Part shown: one piece after another, positions 9,591-19,024 of the stretch
Numbering within the stretch: the first letter of the stretch is position 1
Layout: every line of letters starts with the position of its first letter
Assembly (NCBI RefSeq): GCF_014647135.1
Contig: NZ_BMOP01000015.1
Span: 1 to 64,000, forward strand
Origin: Shewanella xiamenensis
GTDB taxonomy: Bacteria > Pseudomonadota > Gammaproteobacteria > Enterobacterales > Shewanellaceae
Direction of reading: 5' to 3'
Length of the DNA: 64,000 nucleotides
The notes under the pieces: model-generated
Told to the model about the DNA's origin: nothing
Database searches by the model: none
What the model saw: only the letters and a program-made list of their open reading frames with translations
Translations under genes and position numbers: made by a program

Positions 9591-10880
9591 TCAGCCGTAA
9601 ATAAATTTCGCAATAAACATCGCAGCGAGCACCAGCACACCGATATTTAAATCGCTAAACCGACCCGTTAACAGTTTGATGGCCGCATAGGAAATAATTC
9701 CCAGTGCAATCCCCGTCGCAATCGAGAAGGTCAGCGGCATCAGGATACACACTACGACTACTGGCGCAGCCTCAGTTAAGTCTTCCCATTCAACGTGAAC
9801 CAACCCTGACATCATCAGAATAGCCACATAGAACAGCGTACCTGCCGTGGCATAGGCGGGGATCATCCCTGCTAAAGGCGATAAAAATAATGCCAAGATA
9901 AACAGCAAACCAACCACGACCGCCGTTAAGCCAGTTCGACCGCCCGCACTCACCCCAGCGGTACTTTCGATATAACTGGTGGTGGTAGAAGTCCCTAAGG
10001 CTGCACCTGCAATCGTCGCTAAACTGTCAGCGGTTAAGGCACGATTTAATCGAGGTAAACGGCCCTTTTCATCGAGAAAGCCACCACGCTGAGCAACCGC
10101 AACCAAGGTGCCTGAAGTATCAAATAAATCCACAAATAAGAAGGCAAACACCACTGAGAGCATCGTTACTTCAAACACTTGGGATAAATCCATCGCCATA
10201 AACGTGGGCGCAATTGAAGGCGGCATAGAGACGATGCCGTTGTAATGTACATCGCCAAATACCAATCCAAGCCCAGTAATGATCAGGATACTTAAAATCA
10301 CCGCTGACTTCATGCCACGCTGCACCATAGCGATAATGAGGAAGAAGCCCAATACAGCCATCACCGCCGGAAACGCAGTAATATCGCCCATGGTCACTAA
10401 TGTTGCAGGGCTTGCCACCACAATACCTGCACTCTTAAGGCCGATCAGCGCTAAGAACAGACCAATACCCGCAGCAATACCAATACGCAGCGACATAGGA
10501 ATACTGTTAACAATCCACTCGCGAATACGCACTAAAGATAGGATCAGAAAGCAGATCCCCGATAAGAAAACCGCACCGAGTGCCGTTTCCCAGCTGTAGC
10601 CCATCTCACCCACCACAGTGTAGGTAAAAAAGGCATTGAGTCCCATACCTGGGGCGAGCGCGATAGGATAATTCGCCATCAGCCCCATCACGATACAACC
10701 TACGGCCGCAGCTAAACAGGTAGCCACAAACACGGCGCCATGATCCATACCCGCATCGGCTAACATCATGGGATTCACAAAAATGATGTAGGCCATCGTC
10801 ATAAATGTTGTCAAACCTGCTATCGCTTCCTGCTTGAGGCTCGTTTGATTTTGTTTCAGTTTGAACAGCTTTTCTAACAT
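9591..10880 (-). CDS. NCS2 (AzgA-like) purine permease
   Basis: Inner-membrane proton symporter for adenine, guanine or hypoxanthine. The 429 residues contain the AzgA-type features: TTFMTMAYIIFVNP in the first helix, APGMGLNAFF, and DSLATIAGAALGTSTTTSYIES in the substrate region, with 12-14 membrane helices. E. coli relatives are AdeP/AdeQ and GhxP/GhxQ; which base is carried cannot be decided here. The gene stands alone. No purine riboswitch or PurR operator was recognised in the leader. Confidence 0.9.
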   Translation of the reverse strand: MLEKLFKLKQNQTSLKQEAIAGLTTFMTMAYIIFVNPMMLADAGMDHGAVFVATCLAAAVGCIVMGLMANYPIALAPGMGLNAFFTYTVVGEMGYSWETALGAVFLSGICFLILSLVRIREWIVNSIPMSLRIGIAAGIGLFLALIGLKSAGIVVASPATLVTMGDITAFPAVMAVLGFFLIIAMVQRGMKSAVILSILIITGLGLVFGDVHYNGIVSMPPSIAPTFMAMDLSQVFEVTMLSVVFAFLFVDLFDTSGTLVAVAQRGGFLDEKGRLPRLNRALTADSLATIAGAALGTSTTTSYIESTAGVSAGGRTGLTAVVVGLLFILALFLSPLAGMIPAYATAGTLFYVAILMMSGLVHVEWEDLTEAAPVVVVCILMPLTFSIATGIALGIISYAAIKLLTGRFSDLNIGVLVLAAMFIAKFIYG

Positions 10881-11288
10881 GGAACTGGGTTCCTTTTATT
10901 TTTAAGTAGGTAGGGTCTAAAAATGTAAACACTATGTAGCAGTGTTTTTCGCAGGGGATTATAGGGAGTTTGTGCTGGTCAGGCCAGAAAATTGATAGGG
11001 ATTTTATTGATAGAAATCGCTAAACAGAACAAAAAACCACCGCACTTAATTTATATTAAAGCTCACTATAAATAGGGATTAGCATACCAGTCTTGATCTA
11101 GGAAAACTCAAACGTCGTTCAGGATTAACAGAACATTGTTTTTAAAGCGAAATAATCACAAAACAGTACAATGGTTTTCCCATACAGGCATATTAGGCTG
11201 CATCTGCGCAGCCAATGGGATTGAAGTCGATAGCAAAAAGCCAGCGCCCTTAAGGGCACCGGCTTTTTGAGTTCAACGGGAAAAATGC
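10881..11288. other. Intergenic region upstream of the purine permease
   Basis: 408 bp without a gene. It holds a small hairpin (AACACT…AGTGTT, about 10928-10947) in the permease leader and the terminator of the upstream receptor gene at 11236-11269. No known riboswitch or operator was recognised. Confidence 0.6.
11236..11269 (-). terminator. Terminator of the siderophore receptor gene
   Basis: AAAAAGCC-GCGCCCTTAAGGGCACC-GGCTTTTT hairpin, about 20 nt after the receptor stop, with T5 on the minus strand. Confidence 0.85.
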
Positions 11289-13463
11289 TTAAAAGCGATA
11301 GTTAAAGCTGACGGTAAAGTTACGTGGAGCACCGTAGTGATACACACTGTAAGCTTCTGGCAAATAATTAGAGGTTGACATATAAGCGTAATATTTCTCA
11401 TCCAGCAAATTCTCTACGTTAAACTGCAAATCCATGTTTTCAGCCAGATCGTAGCGCGCCATTAGATTCACCAAAGAATAGGCATCCTGCGTGATAGTGA
11501 CATTGCCACCTGTAGAATAACTGTCACTTTGCCAATTCACCCCACCACCTATGGTTAACTCAGGCAATAAGTCCACAAATTGATAGGTGGTAAACAGTTT
11601 AAATTGCTTCTGCGGACTGGTAGTTGCGACTCGCTTACCCTCTGCATCTTCGGCATTAAATTGCGAGTAACCCGCAGAGATATTCCAGCCATCGGCAGGC
11701 TCACCAACGACTTCTAACTCAAAACCCTTACTCTTAGTGCCTTGTGCAGCCTCATAGTAATTCACGGGTTGACCACCGATAACAATCGTTCCGGCTAAGG
11801 TTGCCAAGTTATCTTGGTCAATTTGGAACAAGGCCACTGTGGTATGTAAGCGATCGTCAAGATAGGAACTCTTCAAACCTAATTCGTAGGCTTTGCCCTC
11901 TAATGGGTCTAAGTATTCTTGATTGGCATCGAAATAATTCTGCGGATTAAAAATCCCGGTATAGCTGGCGTAAATCCGGTGCTCTTTATTGATATCGTAT
12001 AAAGCGCCAACATAGGGCACAAACACACCATCATCGCCAAAGTTAGTATCGGTACCATAGCTCACGCCTTCACGGTTCCAGCTTGAAATACGTCCACCGG
12101 CAATCAGTTTAAAATCATCGGTAATGGTCAAGCGGGTCGCCGCGTAGAAACCTTTTTGCTCGGTATCCATATTGAGCTGACGGTTCGCGTTGCTCGACCA
12201 TTCAGGCTCAGCAAACTGATTTTGTTGCCATTCGTAGAAGTTATCGACCACTTGTGAGTCCCAACCCGTCATATTGTCACGGATAGGCTCATAGGTATCA
12301 GCGTAGGATTTTTGCTTACTATACAAAGCCCCCGTCACAAACTCATGGGTTTGACCAAAGAGGTCATAGTCGCCCTTAAGCTGCACATCAAAGTTATTCG
12401 AGTTACTTTCACCATGGCTGTGATAACGCTGACCACTAAGCCCCGCCCCCGTGTCTTTATCGAGTAAACCCGACATGTAAATCATCTTAGTGGTGGTTTC
12501 GTATTCCATGCGGTTGTAGTTAGCCACCAATTGCCAGCCATTGCTAAAGTAATGATTTAGGTTAGCAAAGTAGTTAATGTTTTTAGTTTCCCAGCGGCTC
12601 CAATCGGCGGCTGTAGTGGTCGATGTATCCCAATCTGTGGCAGAACCATCGCTAAAGACGGCGGGCAACGCGCCCCACATCGCCCCTTTAGGATCGTTGT
12701 GGTTATAGCTACCACCGACACGCAGTAAAGTGTTGGCGGTGATATCGCTATCGACAACACCATAGAGAATGGTTTTACGGTCTTGATATAGATCTTGATA
12801 GGAATCGCTATTCACATACTTAGCGACCAAACGGCCACGCACACTGCCGTCGTCATTCAGACCATTAGACACATCCGCGGTGACTTGTTTTTTATCCCAA
12901 CTTCCAGTTGCGACATCCACATAACCTTTAAGATCAGAACTGTCAGCATGCTTACGCACTAAGTTAATCGAGGCAGAAGGATCGCCAGCGCCGGTTAATA
13001 ATCCGGTAGCACCACGAACGACTTCAACGCGCTCGTAGATAGACACATCTGATACCGTTTCGCCAGCATCGCCGCCTAAACTCCAAGATAAAGGCACGCC
13101 ATCAATTTGATAATTTTGCACGGTAAAACCGCGGGCCGAAAAACCGTTACGCACATTGTCGGTTTTTGAAGATGATAAACCCACAGTGTTGTTGACCACA
13201 TCGACCACAGTATTTAACGCCTGATCTTCAATTCGATCTGCCGTCATGATGCTGACCGACTGAGGCGTTTCTCGTAATGTGAGTCCTAGACCTGTCGCGG
13301 TATCAATATTGCGACTCACAGTGTATTTACCCATCACTGTGATTTTTTCGATATTTTGATCTTGTGCCTCTGTTTTAGAAGAGGTTTGTTCTTCGGCCAT
13401 CAATACCAAAGGATTCAAAGCTAGGGTTACTGCAGCAGCAAGTGGAAGTAGATTAAAACGCAT
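11289..13463 (-). CDS. TonB-dependent ferric siderophore receptor (FhuE/FpvA-like)
   Basis: Outer-membrane beta-barrel that imports an Fe(III)-siderophore using TonB energy. The 724 residues start with a signal peptide (to about residue 23), then a TonB-box-like segment (KITVMG), the siderophore-receptor plug motif TLRETPQSVSIMTADRIEDQ and GFSARGFTVQNYQIDGVP, and the barrel ending in NFTVSFNYRF with terminal Phe. FhuE/FpvA-class receptors take hydroxamate-type siderophores; the ligand here is unknown. A Fur box sits about 50-65 bp upstream of the start, so iron repression is expected. The ribosome site is weak. No inner-membrane transporter is adjacent. Confidence 0.92.
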   Translation of the reverse strand: MRFNLLPLAAAVTLALNPLVLMAEEQTSSKTEAQDQNIEKITVMGKYTVSRNIDTATGLGLTLRETPQSVSIMTADRIEDQALNTVVDVVNNTVGLSSSKTDNVRNGFSARGFTVQNYQIDGVPLSWSLGGDAGETVSDVSIYERVEVVRGATGLLTGAGDPSASINLVRKHADSSDLKGYVDVATGSWDKKQVTADVSNGLNDDGSVRGRLVAKYVNSDSYQDLYQDRKTILYGVVDSDITANTLLRVGGSYNHNDPKGAMWGALPAVFSDGSATDWDTSTTTAADWSRWETKNINYFANLNHYFSNGWQLVANYNRMEYETTTKMIYMSGLLDKDTGAGLSGQRYHSHGESNSNNFDVQLKGDYDLFGQTHEFVTGALYSKQKSYADTYEPIRDNMTGWDSQVVDNFYEWQQNQFAEPEWSSNANRQLNMDTEQKGFYAATRLTITDDFKLIAGGRISSWNREGVSYGTDTNFGDDGVFVPYVGALYDINKEHRIYASYTGIFNPQNYFDANQEYLDPLEGKAYELGLKSSYLDDRLHTTVALFQIDQDNLATLAGTIVIGGQPVNYYEAAQGTKSKGFELEVVGEPADGWNISAGYSQFNAEDAEGKRVATTSPQKQFKLFTTYQFVDLLPELTIGGGVNWQSDSYSTGGNVTITQDAYSLVNLMARYDLAENMDLQFNVENLLDEKYYAYMSTSNYLPEAYSVYHYGAPRNFTVSFNYRF

Positions 13464-13509
13464 AGTCGTTCAGCAAGTTTCGTCAAGGCGCGCATACGGT
13501 AACACCATT

Positions 13510-13528
13510 GATAACGATTTGCATTTGT
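13510..13528 (-). promoter_or_regulatory. Fur box of the siderophore receptor
   Basis: GATAACGATTTGCATTTGT matches the 19 bp Fur consensus at 12 of 19 positions, 47-65 bp upstream of the receptor start, as expected for an iron-repressed promoter. Confidence 0.7.
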
Positions 13529-13727
13529 ATTTATGTGGCAAATGTAACAAATTCATCATTCTTAAGTCGTACAAAAAGATGAATAGATTAATGACAAGGT
13601 TTTATGTTTTAAAAACAACTAATTAAATTAACTATTGCGAAGAGTACTCATCGCAAGATGGCCGCAAAAAATTTTACGTTTATGGGAAGGAATGAGAGTC
13701 ATTGCGTCATAACGACAGAAAAAAGCT

Positions 13728-13754
13728 AAAAAAAAGCCTGCTCAATGAGCAGGC
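13728..13754 (-). terminator. Terminator of the small leader/ORF transcription unit
   Basis: A perfect GCCTGCTCA/TGAGCAGGC stem (13736-13754) followed by eight T on the minus strand. It isolates the unit above from the receptor gene downstream. Confidence 0.9.
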
Positions 13755-13918
13755 AAGACATGTTTCAAGCGTCCCTTTCGGGGAAGTACATTACCGCGCT
13801 AGCGGGAAAAACCTGGCATACCCATGCAAAAACACCGATATGCTACTTGAGTCTAAACACGCCCAAAAAAGGCGATACAAAGGTTGATGGATGATGGAAA
13901 CTAGATTTAAAGGGATAG

Positions 13919-14017
13919 TTAGCCCTTAAAGCTCATAGCGAATAAACCGCCACGCAAAACATCAGTGTTAAACCAAGTATTTTGCCAATAAAAATGGTTG
14001 TTGCCTGTATAAGACAT
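13919..14017 (-). CDS. Small ORF of 32 codons with strong ribosome site
   Basis: ATG at 14017 is preceded by TTAGGAG with a 9 nt gap to the start codon. The peptide begins MSYTGNNHFYWQ and ends GGLFAMSFKG; it is rich in aromatic and Asn residues and has no membrane helix, signal peptide or cysteine. Not recognised. It sits between a good sigma-70 promoter (14194-14221) with a 170 nt structured leader and a perfect terminator (13728-13754), about 165 nt past its stop. The organisation suggests either a regulated small protein or a leader peptide/dual-function RNA. The opposite strand has open frames over the same region, but they lack ribosome sites. Confidence 0.55.
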   Translation of the reverse strand: MSYTGNNHFYWQNTWFNTDVLRGGLFAMSFKG

Positions 14018-14187
14018 AGTCAATTACTCCTAAGTAAAGTTGAGATTAAGTACTCTAGTAAAGCTTGGCTCGGTTCCTTGGAACTAGAGATTCTCAAATC
14101 CGTTGAGACGACTTGTCACTCGGGTCCTTGGAGAAGGGTATCCATCCTGGATAGACTAGAGGGGAAAGGCTTAATGCCCTGTCCACG
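14018..14187 (-). ncRNA. Structured 5' leader with two copies of a 14-nt motif (riboswitch-like candidate)
   Basis: The RNA-sense leader carries UCCAAGGACCCGAG (complement of 14119-14132) and UCCAAGGAACCGAG (complement of 14069-14082), 13 of 14 identical and exactly 50 nt apart. Several stems are visible, including CTCTAGT…ACTAGAG enclosing GTTCC/GGAAC, CTCAA/TTGAG, and TATCC/GGATA. It matches no riboswitch class I recognise. Being cis to a small ORF with a strong ribosome site, it may control translation of that ORF. No expression evidence. Confidence 0.4.
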
Positions 14188-14193
14188 AAAACC

Positions 14194-14221
14194 ATTATAT
14201 GTTTTCGTAGTTTTATTACAA
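14194..14221 (-). promoter_or_regulatory. Sigma-70 promoter of the leader/small-ORF unit
   Basis: On the minus strand TTGTAA (complement of 14216-14221), a 16 nt spacer, then the consensus TATAAT (complement of 14194-14199). The start site would fall near 14187. The remaining sequence to the aminopeptidase stop at 14383 shows nothing else. Confidence 0.7.
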
Positions 14222-14382
14222 GCTTTTTTTGTATTTATTTTGATTAAGGCTTTTTAATGTAATTAAATTACACAAACTATCAAAAATATTGGCGACCTGC
14301 ATCACATAAAAACAGAAATAACCCTGTAACCACCTAATAAATAAGATATTACAGAATTATTTCTATTTGTTACGTTATTTCG

Positions 14383-15921
14383 TTAACGATTGATCAGATA
14401 TTGATACAAACTAACCAAGGGGCTGGCTGTGGGTTTACCGTAGAGCGGATCGCCCTCAGTTGCACTGCCAGCAATATCTAAGTGTGTATAAGCTAAAGGA
14501 ATAGCGGCATTAACACCGTGTTCAAACAGACCTGACGCCTTAAGTAGAAAGGCTGCAGGATATTGATGCCCGCGGGCAGTTACTGAAGACGGCGCATTGT
14601 TTGAAGATAAAATATCAGCCGCCCCAGACACTTCGCGGATCTTGGCAAAATCCTCACGGCGTAATGTGGAAACCTCAAAGGGTTCGCCCCAGTGGCTCGC
14701 TTGTGACGCAAGTGTCTGCGCGCACAGTGCACCACTGGCGACCGCATTTTCAACCGCCGCGGGATAATTACCGTAGCAGCGCACCACATGTCCCGTGAGC
14801 GTCGCAACCGAAAACAGCTCAGGCTTAACAGCCGTTACCGCTTTAATACGCAGATGACTGAGCAAATCAGCCAGCACTAAACGACCTTCAGCGTCGGTAT
14901 TACCAATGCGTACCCGCACGCCCCCATGGCTGGTGATAATTTCATCGGTGACAAAGGCTTCGCTGCCAATGCTATTACGAACTAAACCCAGTTCGGCAAT
15001 CACCCGGATCCCTTTAGGCTTAAGCATAGACAAGGTTTTAAATAACCCAGCAACAGCAGCGGCGCCGCCTTTATCGCGGCTCATGCCTGCCATTGCGCCG
15101 CCGACTTTCAGATCGGCACCGCCCGTATCGTAGACCACGCCTTTGCCAGCAAATAAGAAGGTACGAGTAATCTCACCTTCGGGCAGATATTCGAGTTTCA
15201 CCACCCGCGGTTGATGCCGACCAACCGCAAAGGAAGAACGCGCCACCGCACTTAACAGCGGATAATCTCGCTCGAGAATATCCCGATCTTCCACCACTGC
15301 GGTTTTAATCACACTGCCTTTAAAGGCTTGCAAACAATATTCAGCAAAGGCCTTCGCCGACATACGCTCAGGTTCAGTGCCACATAAATCCCGCGCTAAT
15401 ACGCGGCCTGCTTCTAATGCGTTGAGCAAATGACTCTTTTCAGATGATAACGACAATAAACCTATCGCTTCAAAGGCCGGCGTTAAGCCTGTCGCCTCAC
15501 GTAACTCTAAGGTTTGCCATAATTCTTGACCACAGGCCAACGCCGCGACTTCGGTCGCAAAACCAAACTTAGGGGTTGCTGATGGAACAACATAAAGCAG
15601 CGGACGCTTAGCCCCCGCGTCTTTGGCGATAGCAATCGCGGCTCTTGCCGCATCGCCATAAATACGCACATCGGCATAATCATCAGTCACTTGAGTGACG
15701 GGCGCTATGATTAAACGGCCACCGGCTAAACCGGGGGCAAACAGTAACGTCGGGCTCTTACCAACCCGCTTATCGACCTTAGCACCGTGCTCGGCCAACA
15801 AACTGATCTCATCAATTCCGATAGAAACGAGATCAGGTGTGACCACCACAACCGCATCCCAACCTTCGCCATCAAAAATGGAATTTTCTGCTTGTACATC
15901 AATAAAGTTAACTTGAAACAT
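14383..15921 (-). CDS. M17 family leucyl/cytosol aminopeptidase (NPEPL1-like)
   Basis: Cytosolic two-metal aminopeptidase that removes N-terminal residues from peptides. The 512 residues have the M17 catalytic domain with metal and catalytic motifs GKGVVYDTGGADLK at about 255-270, MSRDKGGAAAVAG, and the family signature NTDAEGRLVLADLL. The DTGG…RDKGG variant resembles the NPEPL1/lap-1 subgroup more than E. coli PepA. ATG 15921 follows AAGGATG. It stands alone, divergent from pepD. Confidence 0.9.
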   Translation of the reverse strand: MFQVNFIDVQAENSIFDGEGWDAVVVVTPDLVSIGIDEISLLAEHGAKVDKRVGKSPTLLFAPGLAGGRLIIAPVTQVTDDYADVRIYGDAARAAIAIAKDAGAKRPLLYVVPSATPKFGFATEVAALACGQELWQTLELREATGLTPAFEAIGLLSLSSEKSHLLNALEAGRVLARDLCGTEPERMSAKAFAEYCLQAFKGSVIKTAVVEDRDILERDYPLLSAVARSSFAVGRHQPRVVKLEYLPEGEITRTFLFAGKGVVYDTGGADLKVGGAMAGMSRDKGGAAAVAGLFKTLSMLKPKGIRVIAELGLVRNSIGSEAFVTDEIITSHGGVRVRIGNTDAEGRLVLADLLSHLRIKAVTAVKPELFSVATLTGHVVRCYGNYPAAVENAVASGALCAQTLASQASHWGEPFEVSTLRREDFAKIREVSGAADILSSNNAPSSVTARGHQYPAAFLLKASGLFEHGVNAAIPLAYTHLDIAGSATEGDPLYGKPTASPLVSLYQYLINR

Positions 15922-16139
15922 GACCCATCCTTTTTCATTATTGTGCCAGCATTATTCCCGCTATAACGCTTAATTACCAATCAAAAAATCGCTTTGCCAC
16001 TATCGAAAATACAGAGGGTGGCAACTTTCGCTGCCACAAACGCACACGGAGTTATCGAGATGATTAATCGCCCGAGCAGAATGTGTTAGGATTAGCCAAA
16101 ATTTGCCCCATACCCACAAGACCTGATGAGGGACCTTCT

Positions 16140-17603
16140 GTGACAGCGTTAAGTCAGTTATACCCACAGCCTTTATGGCAATGGTTCGAACAAATCTGTG
16201 CGATTCCCCACCCTTCCAAATATGAACAAGCACTCAGCCAACACATCCAAGCCTGGGCTAAGAGTAAGCAACTCGATGTCGTGGAAGATGCTGTCGGTAA
16301 TTTAATCATTCGCAAACCCGCAACGGCCGGAATGGAAGATCGCAAAGTCGTCGTGATCCAAGCCCATATCGATATGGTGCCGCAAAAGAATGCCGACAAA
16401 GTGCATGACTTTACCAAAGATCCTATCGAAGCCTATGTTGACGGTGACTGGGTAAAAGCCAAAGGCACTACCTTAGGCGCCGACAATGGTATTGGCATGG
16501 CGTCGGCCTTAGCGATTTTAGGTAGCGACGACATCAAACACGGCCCACTCGAAGTACTGCTCACCATTGACGAAGAAGCGGGCATGACAGGCGCCTTCGG
16601 CCTGCAAGCGGGTATGCTGGATGCTGAAATCCTGATCAACACCGACTCAGAGCAAGAAGGTGAAATCTACATGGGCTGCGCTGGCGGCGTCGATGCCCAG
16701 ATCACTCTACCTATGGTATGGCAAGCCTCGGAGCAAAGTTACGCATCATTTAGCCTGCATTTATCGGGCTTAAAAGGCGGTCACTCCGGGGTTAACATTC
16801 ATTTAGGTCGTGGTAACGCCAACAAGCTTCTCGCGCGTTTTCTGTTTGAAAGTGCCGATGAGTTAGCCCTAGAGTTAACCCAATTTACCGGTGGTTCACT
16901 GCGCAATGCTATCCCCCGTGAAGCCAATATCAGCTTTATGTTACCTCCAGAAAATGTCGATGCACTGAATGAAAAAGTACGTGCTTTTGAAGCCTTAGTC
17001 CGCGCCGAGCTGGCAATTGCCGATCCAGACATGCGTTTAGTCTTGAGCGAAATCCCAACACCAAAACGCGTGATGAGCGAAAACAGCCAAAATACGCTGA
17101 TCGACCTGCTGCATGTATGCCCTAATGGCGTGATGCGTATGAGCGATGAAGTCGTGGGCGTAACTGAAACCTCACTCAACGTTGGCGTGATTAGCACTAA
17201 CGATGAAGAAGTTAGCATTCTGTGCTTAATTCGCTCGCTCATCGATTCAGGCCGCAGCCAAGTTGAAGGCATGCTCAATGCACTGACCAACCTCGCAGGC
17301 GCTGAAATTGAATTCAGTGGCGCTTACCCAGGTTGGAAGCCAGATAACAGCTCACCCGTAATGGCAATTGTGCGTAAAACCTACGAGTCTATCTACCATA
17401 AAGAACCAGTTATCATGGTGATCCACGCGGGTCTTGAATGCGGTCTGTTCAAGAAGCCTTATCCAGAAATGGACATGGTGTCGATTGGCCCTACCATCCG
17501 TTATCCGCACGGCCCAGATGAAATGGTCAATATCACCACCGTTGGTCAGTACTGGGATCTACTATTAGCCGTGCTAGAGCGCATTCCCGCTAAAGGTGAA
17601 TAG
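16140..17603 (+). CDS. pepD: Aminoacyl-histidine dipeptidase (peptidase D)
   Basis: Cytosolic M20-family zinc peptidase that cleaves Xaa-His dipeptides such as carnosine. Metal ligands and catalytic motifs are present: QAHIDMVP, LGADNGIGMA, DEEAGMTGAF, NTDSEQEGEIYMGCAGG, and IHAGLECGLF near the end. GTG 16140 is chosen over ATG 16083: GAGGGA lies 6 nt upstream and the product (487 residues) then aligns with E. coli PepD from its start (LSQLYPQPLW). A terminator follows. Confidence 0.95.
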   Translation: MTALSQLYPQPLWQWFEQICAIPHPSKYEQALSQHIQAWAKSKQLDVVEDAVGNLIIRKPATAGMEDRKVVVIQAHIDMVPQKNADKVHDFTKDPIEAYVDGDWVKAKGTTLGADNGIGMASALAILGSDDIKHGPLEVLLTIDEEAGMTGAFGLQAGMLDAEILINTDSEQEGEIYMGCAGGVDAQITLPMVWQASEQSYASFSLHLSGLKGGHSGVNIHLGRGNANKLLARFLFESADELALELTQFTGGSLRNAIPREANISFMLPPENVDALNEKVRAFEALVRAELAIADPDMRLVLSEIPTPKRVMSENSQNTLIDLLHVCPNGVMRMSDEVVGVTETSLNVGVISTNDEEVSILCLIRSLIDSGRSQVEGMLNALTNLAGAEIEFSGAYPGWKPDNSSPVMAIVRKTYESIYHKEPVIMVIHAGLECGLFKKPYPEMDMVSIGPTIRYPHGPDEMVNITTVGQYWDLLLAVLERIPAKGE

Positions 17604-17642
17604 TCGCTACAGATGAATAGTCACTAAGCAGACTTAAATGAC

Positions 17643-17677
17643 AAAGGCCGCAGAGAGTTCACCAATGCGGTCTTTTT
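17643..17677 (+). terminator. Terminator of pepD
   Basis: AAAGGCCGCA…TGCGGTC stem followed by TTTTT, about 40 nt after the stop. Confidence 0.8.
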
Positions 17678-17772
17678 GTACCTTTTATTTATGCACTGCG
17701 TAAGGCTTATTATCGCGTTAACTAAGTTAGGTTTGATTAGCGCTGAGCGAGATCCGCCCAGTAAGATTGATA

Positions 17773-18852
17773 TTAAAATACCAAATCCAACTGCTTAGTC
17801 TCGCGAGCCATGATTGGCTGAAGCGTATCTTTACTCTCGGCGAGTCCAACAGAAATCCCGAGTAATCGAATTCCACGGCCCTCTTGCCTTGCCATTGCTT
17901 GGCTCAGTAACTCATAAAACATCACTATGGATACCTCGTCACTGCGATGCTCGATTGTGGTCTGTTTAAAGTCACTGAATTTAAGCTTCACCACCTGCTT
18001 ATGGATTTGTCGATCCTTGGCACTACGACTTAGGCGAGTTGATAACTCATGTATTAATCCCGGCATTACCTGCTGGCACTGCTCGAGGCTGTAAATATCC
18101 TGCGCCAACGTAGTTTCAATGCCGACGGATTTACGCTCGCGACTCACTGATAACCCACGCTCATCAATCCCATGGGATCTTTCAATTAATACAGCACCAA
18201 ATTTGCCAAAACGAGTAATAAGGTCTTGTTTTGGGTAAGTTTGTATATCACCACAAGTATTTAACCCCAAAGAGGAAAGTTTTTCTGCGGTGACTTTCCC
18301 CACACCGGGGATCTTGCGTAGGGATAAAGTTTTAATAAACTCAGGAACCTTATCGGGCGAAATAACATACAAACCATTAGGTTTATTTAAGTCAGAGGCC
18401 ACCTTGGCGAGGAATTTAACAGGAGCAACGCCAGCCGAAGCAGTAAGCCCTGTTTCGGCCAAAATATCATGGCGAATCGCTTCAGCAATCAGAGTTGCAG
18501 AGCCCTTAAACAGCTTGCAATCGCTAACATCTAAGTAGGCTTCATCGAGGGAGAGGGGTTCAATCAATTCAGTGTATCGAGAGAAGATAGCGCGAATTTG
18601 TTGCGATACATCCTTATAGACCTGCATTCGACCGGGGACAAGAATTAAGTCTGGGCACAGTTTAAGCGCATAAGCCGTTGCCATAGCGGAGCGCACACCA
18701 AATCGGCGCGCTTCGTAATTACAGGTGCTGATAACCCCTCGCCGCTCACGGCTCCCACCAACGGCCAGCGGTTTACCACGGTATTCGGGAAAGTCTCGCA
18801 TTTCCACCGCAGCAAAGTAGCAATCCATATCAACATGAATGATTTTTCGCAC
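17773..18852 (-). CDS. dinB: DNA polymerase IV (Y-family, SOS translesion polymerase)
   Basis: Error-prone polymerase for bypass of lesions such as N2-dG adducts. Catalytic motifs [15 protein letters not shown] near the N-terminus and [11 protein letters not shown] around residue 100 are present, followed by the helix-hairpin-helix region ([14 protein letters not shown]) and the little finger. It ends with KQLDLVF, a beta-clamp-binding-type tail. GTG 18852 is chosen because GGAGG lies 7-8 nt before it and the protein then starts at the family-typical [10 protein letters not shown]; an upstream GTG at 18870 would overlap the ribosome site. A near-perfect LexA box lies 25-44 bp upstream. Confidence 0.96.
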   Translation of the reverse strand: MRKIIHVDMDCYFAAVEMRDFPEYRGKPLAVGGSRERRGVISTCNYEARRFGVRSAMATAYALKLCPDLILVPGRMQVYKDVSQQIRAIFSRYTELIEPLSLDEAYLDVSDCKLFKGSATLIAEAIRHDILAETGLTASAGVAPVKFLAKVASDLNKPNGLYVISPDKVPEFIKTLSLRKIPGVGKVTAEKLSSLGLNTCGDIQTYPKQDLITRFGKFGAVLIERSHGIDERGLSVSRERKSVGIETTLAQDIYSLEQCQQVMPGLIHELSTRLSRSAKDRQIHKQVVKLKFSDFKQTTIEHRSDEVSIVMFYELLSQAMARQEGRGIRLLGISVGLAESKDTLQPIMARETKQLDLVF

Positions 18853-18876
18853 AAAAGGTTCCTCCAACACTCAAAA

Positions 18877-18896
18877 TACTGTATATAAAAACAGTA
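18877..18896 (-). promoter_or_regulatory. LexA (SOS) box of dinB
   Basis: TACTGTATATAAAAACAGTA matches the 20 bp LexA consensus at 18 positions, including both CTG/CAG half-sites. This indicates DNA-damage induction of dinB. Confidence 0.93.
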
Positions 18897-18976
18897 ATCA
18901 AGTATCTAGGACATATTTACGCAGTCGCGAAGTTCAACTATCGACTCAAGCATCCTTATCCAAGCATAACATTCCC

Positions 18977-19011
18977 AAAAACCAAAGGAGCGCTAAGGCT
19001 CCTTTGGTTTT
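18977..19011. terminator. Terminator downstream of the dCache chemoreceptor
   Basis: AAAACCAAAGGAGC…GCTCCTTTGGTTTT near-perfect hairpin with T-runs in both directions. Confidence 0.88.
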
Positions 19012-19024
19012 AAAACAACAGCGT

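Noticed and set aside
10881..11235. Purine riboswitch or PurR operator before the purine permease
   Set aside because: No purine-aptamer core and no PurR palindrome could be found; only a small hairpin.
13702..13887. 61-codon plus-strand frame
   Set aside because: Runs through the strong minus-strand terminator at 13728-13754 and has no ribosome site.
13982..14257. 91-codon plus-strand frame
   Set aside because: Antisense to the leader and small ORF, which have promoter, ribosome site and terminator; the plus frame has none of these.
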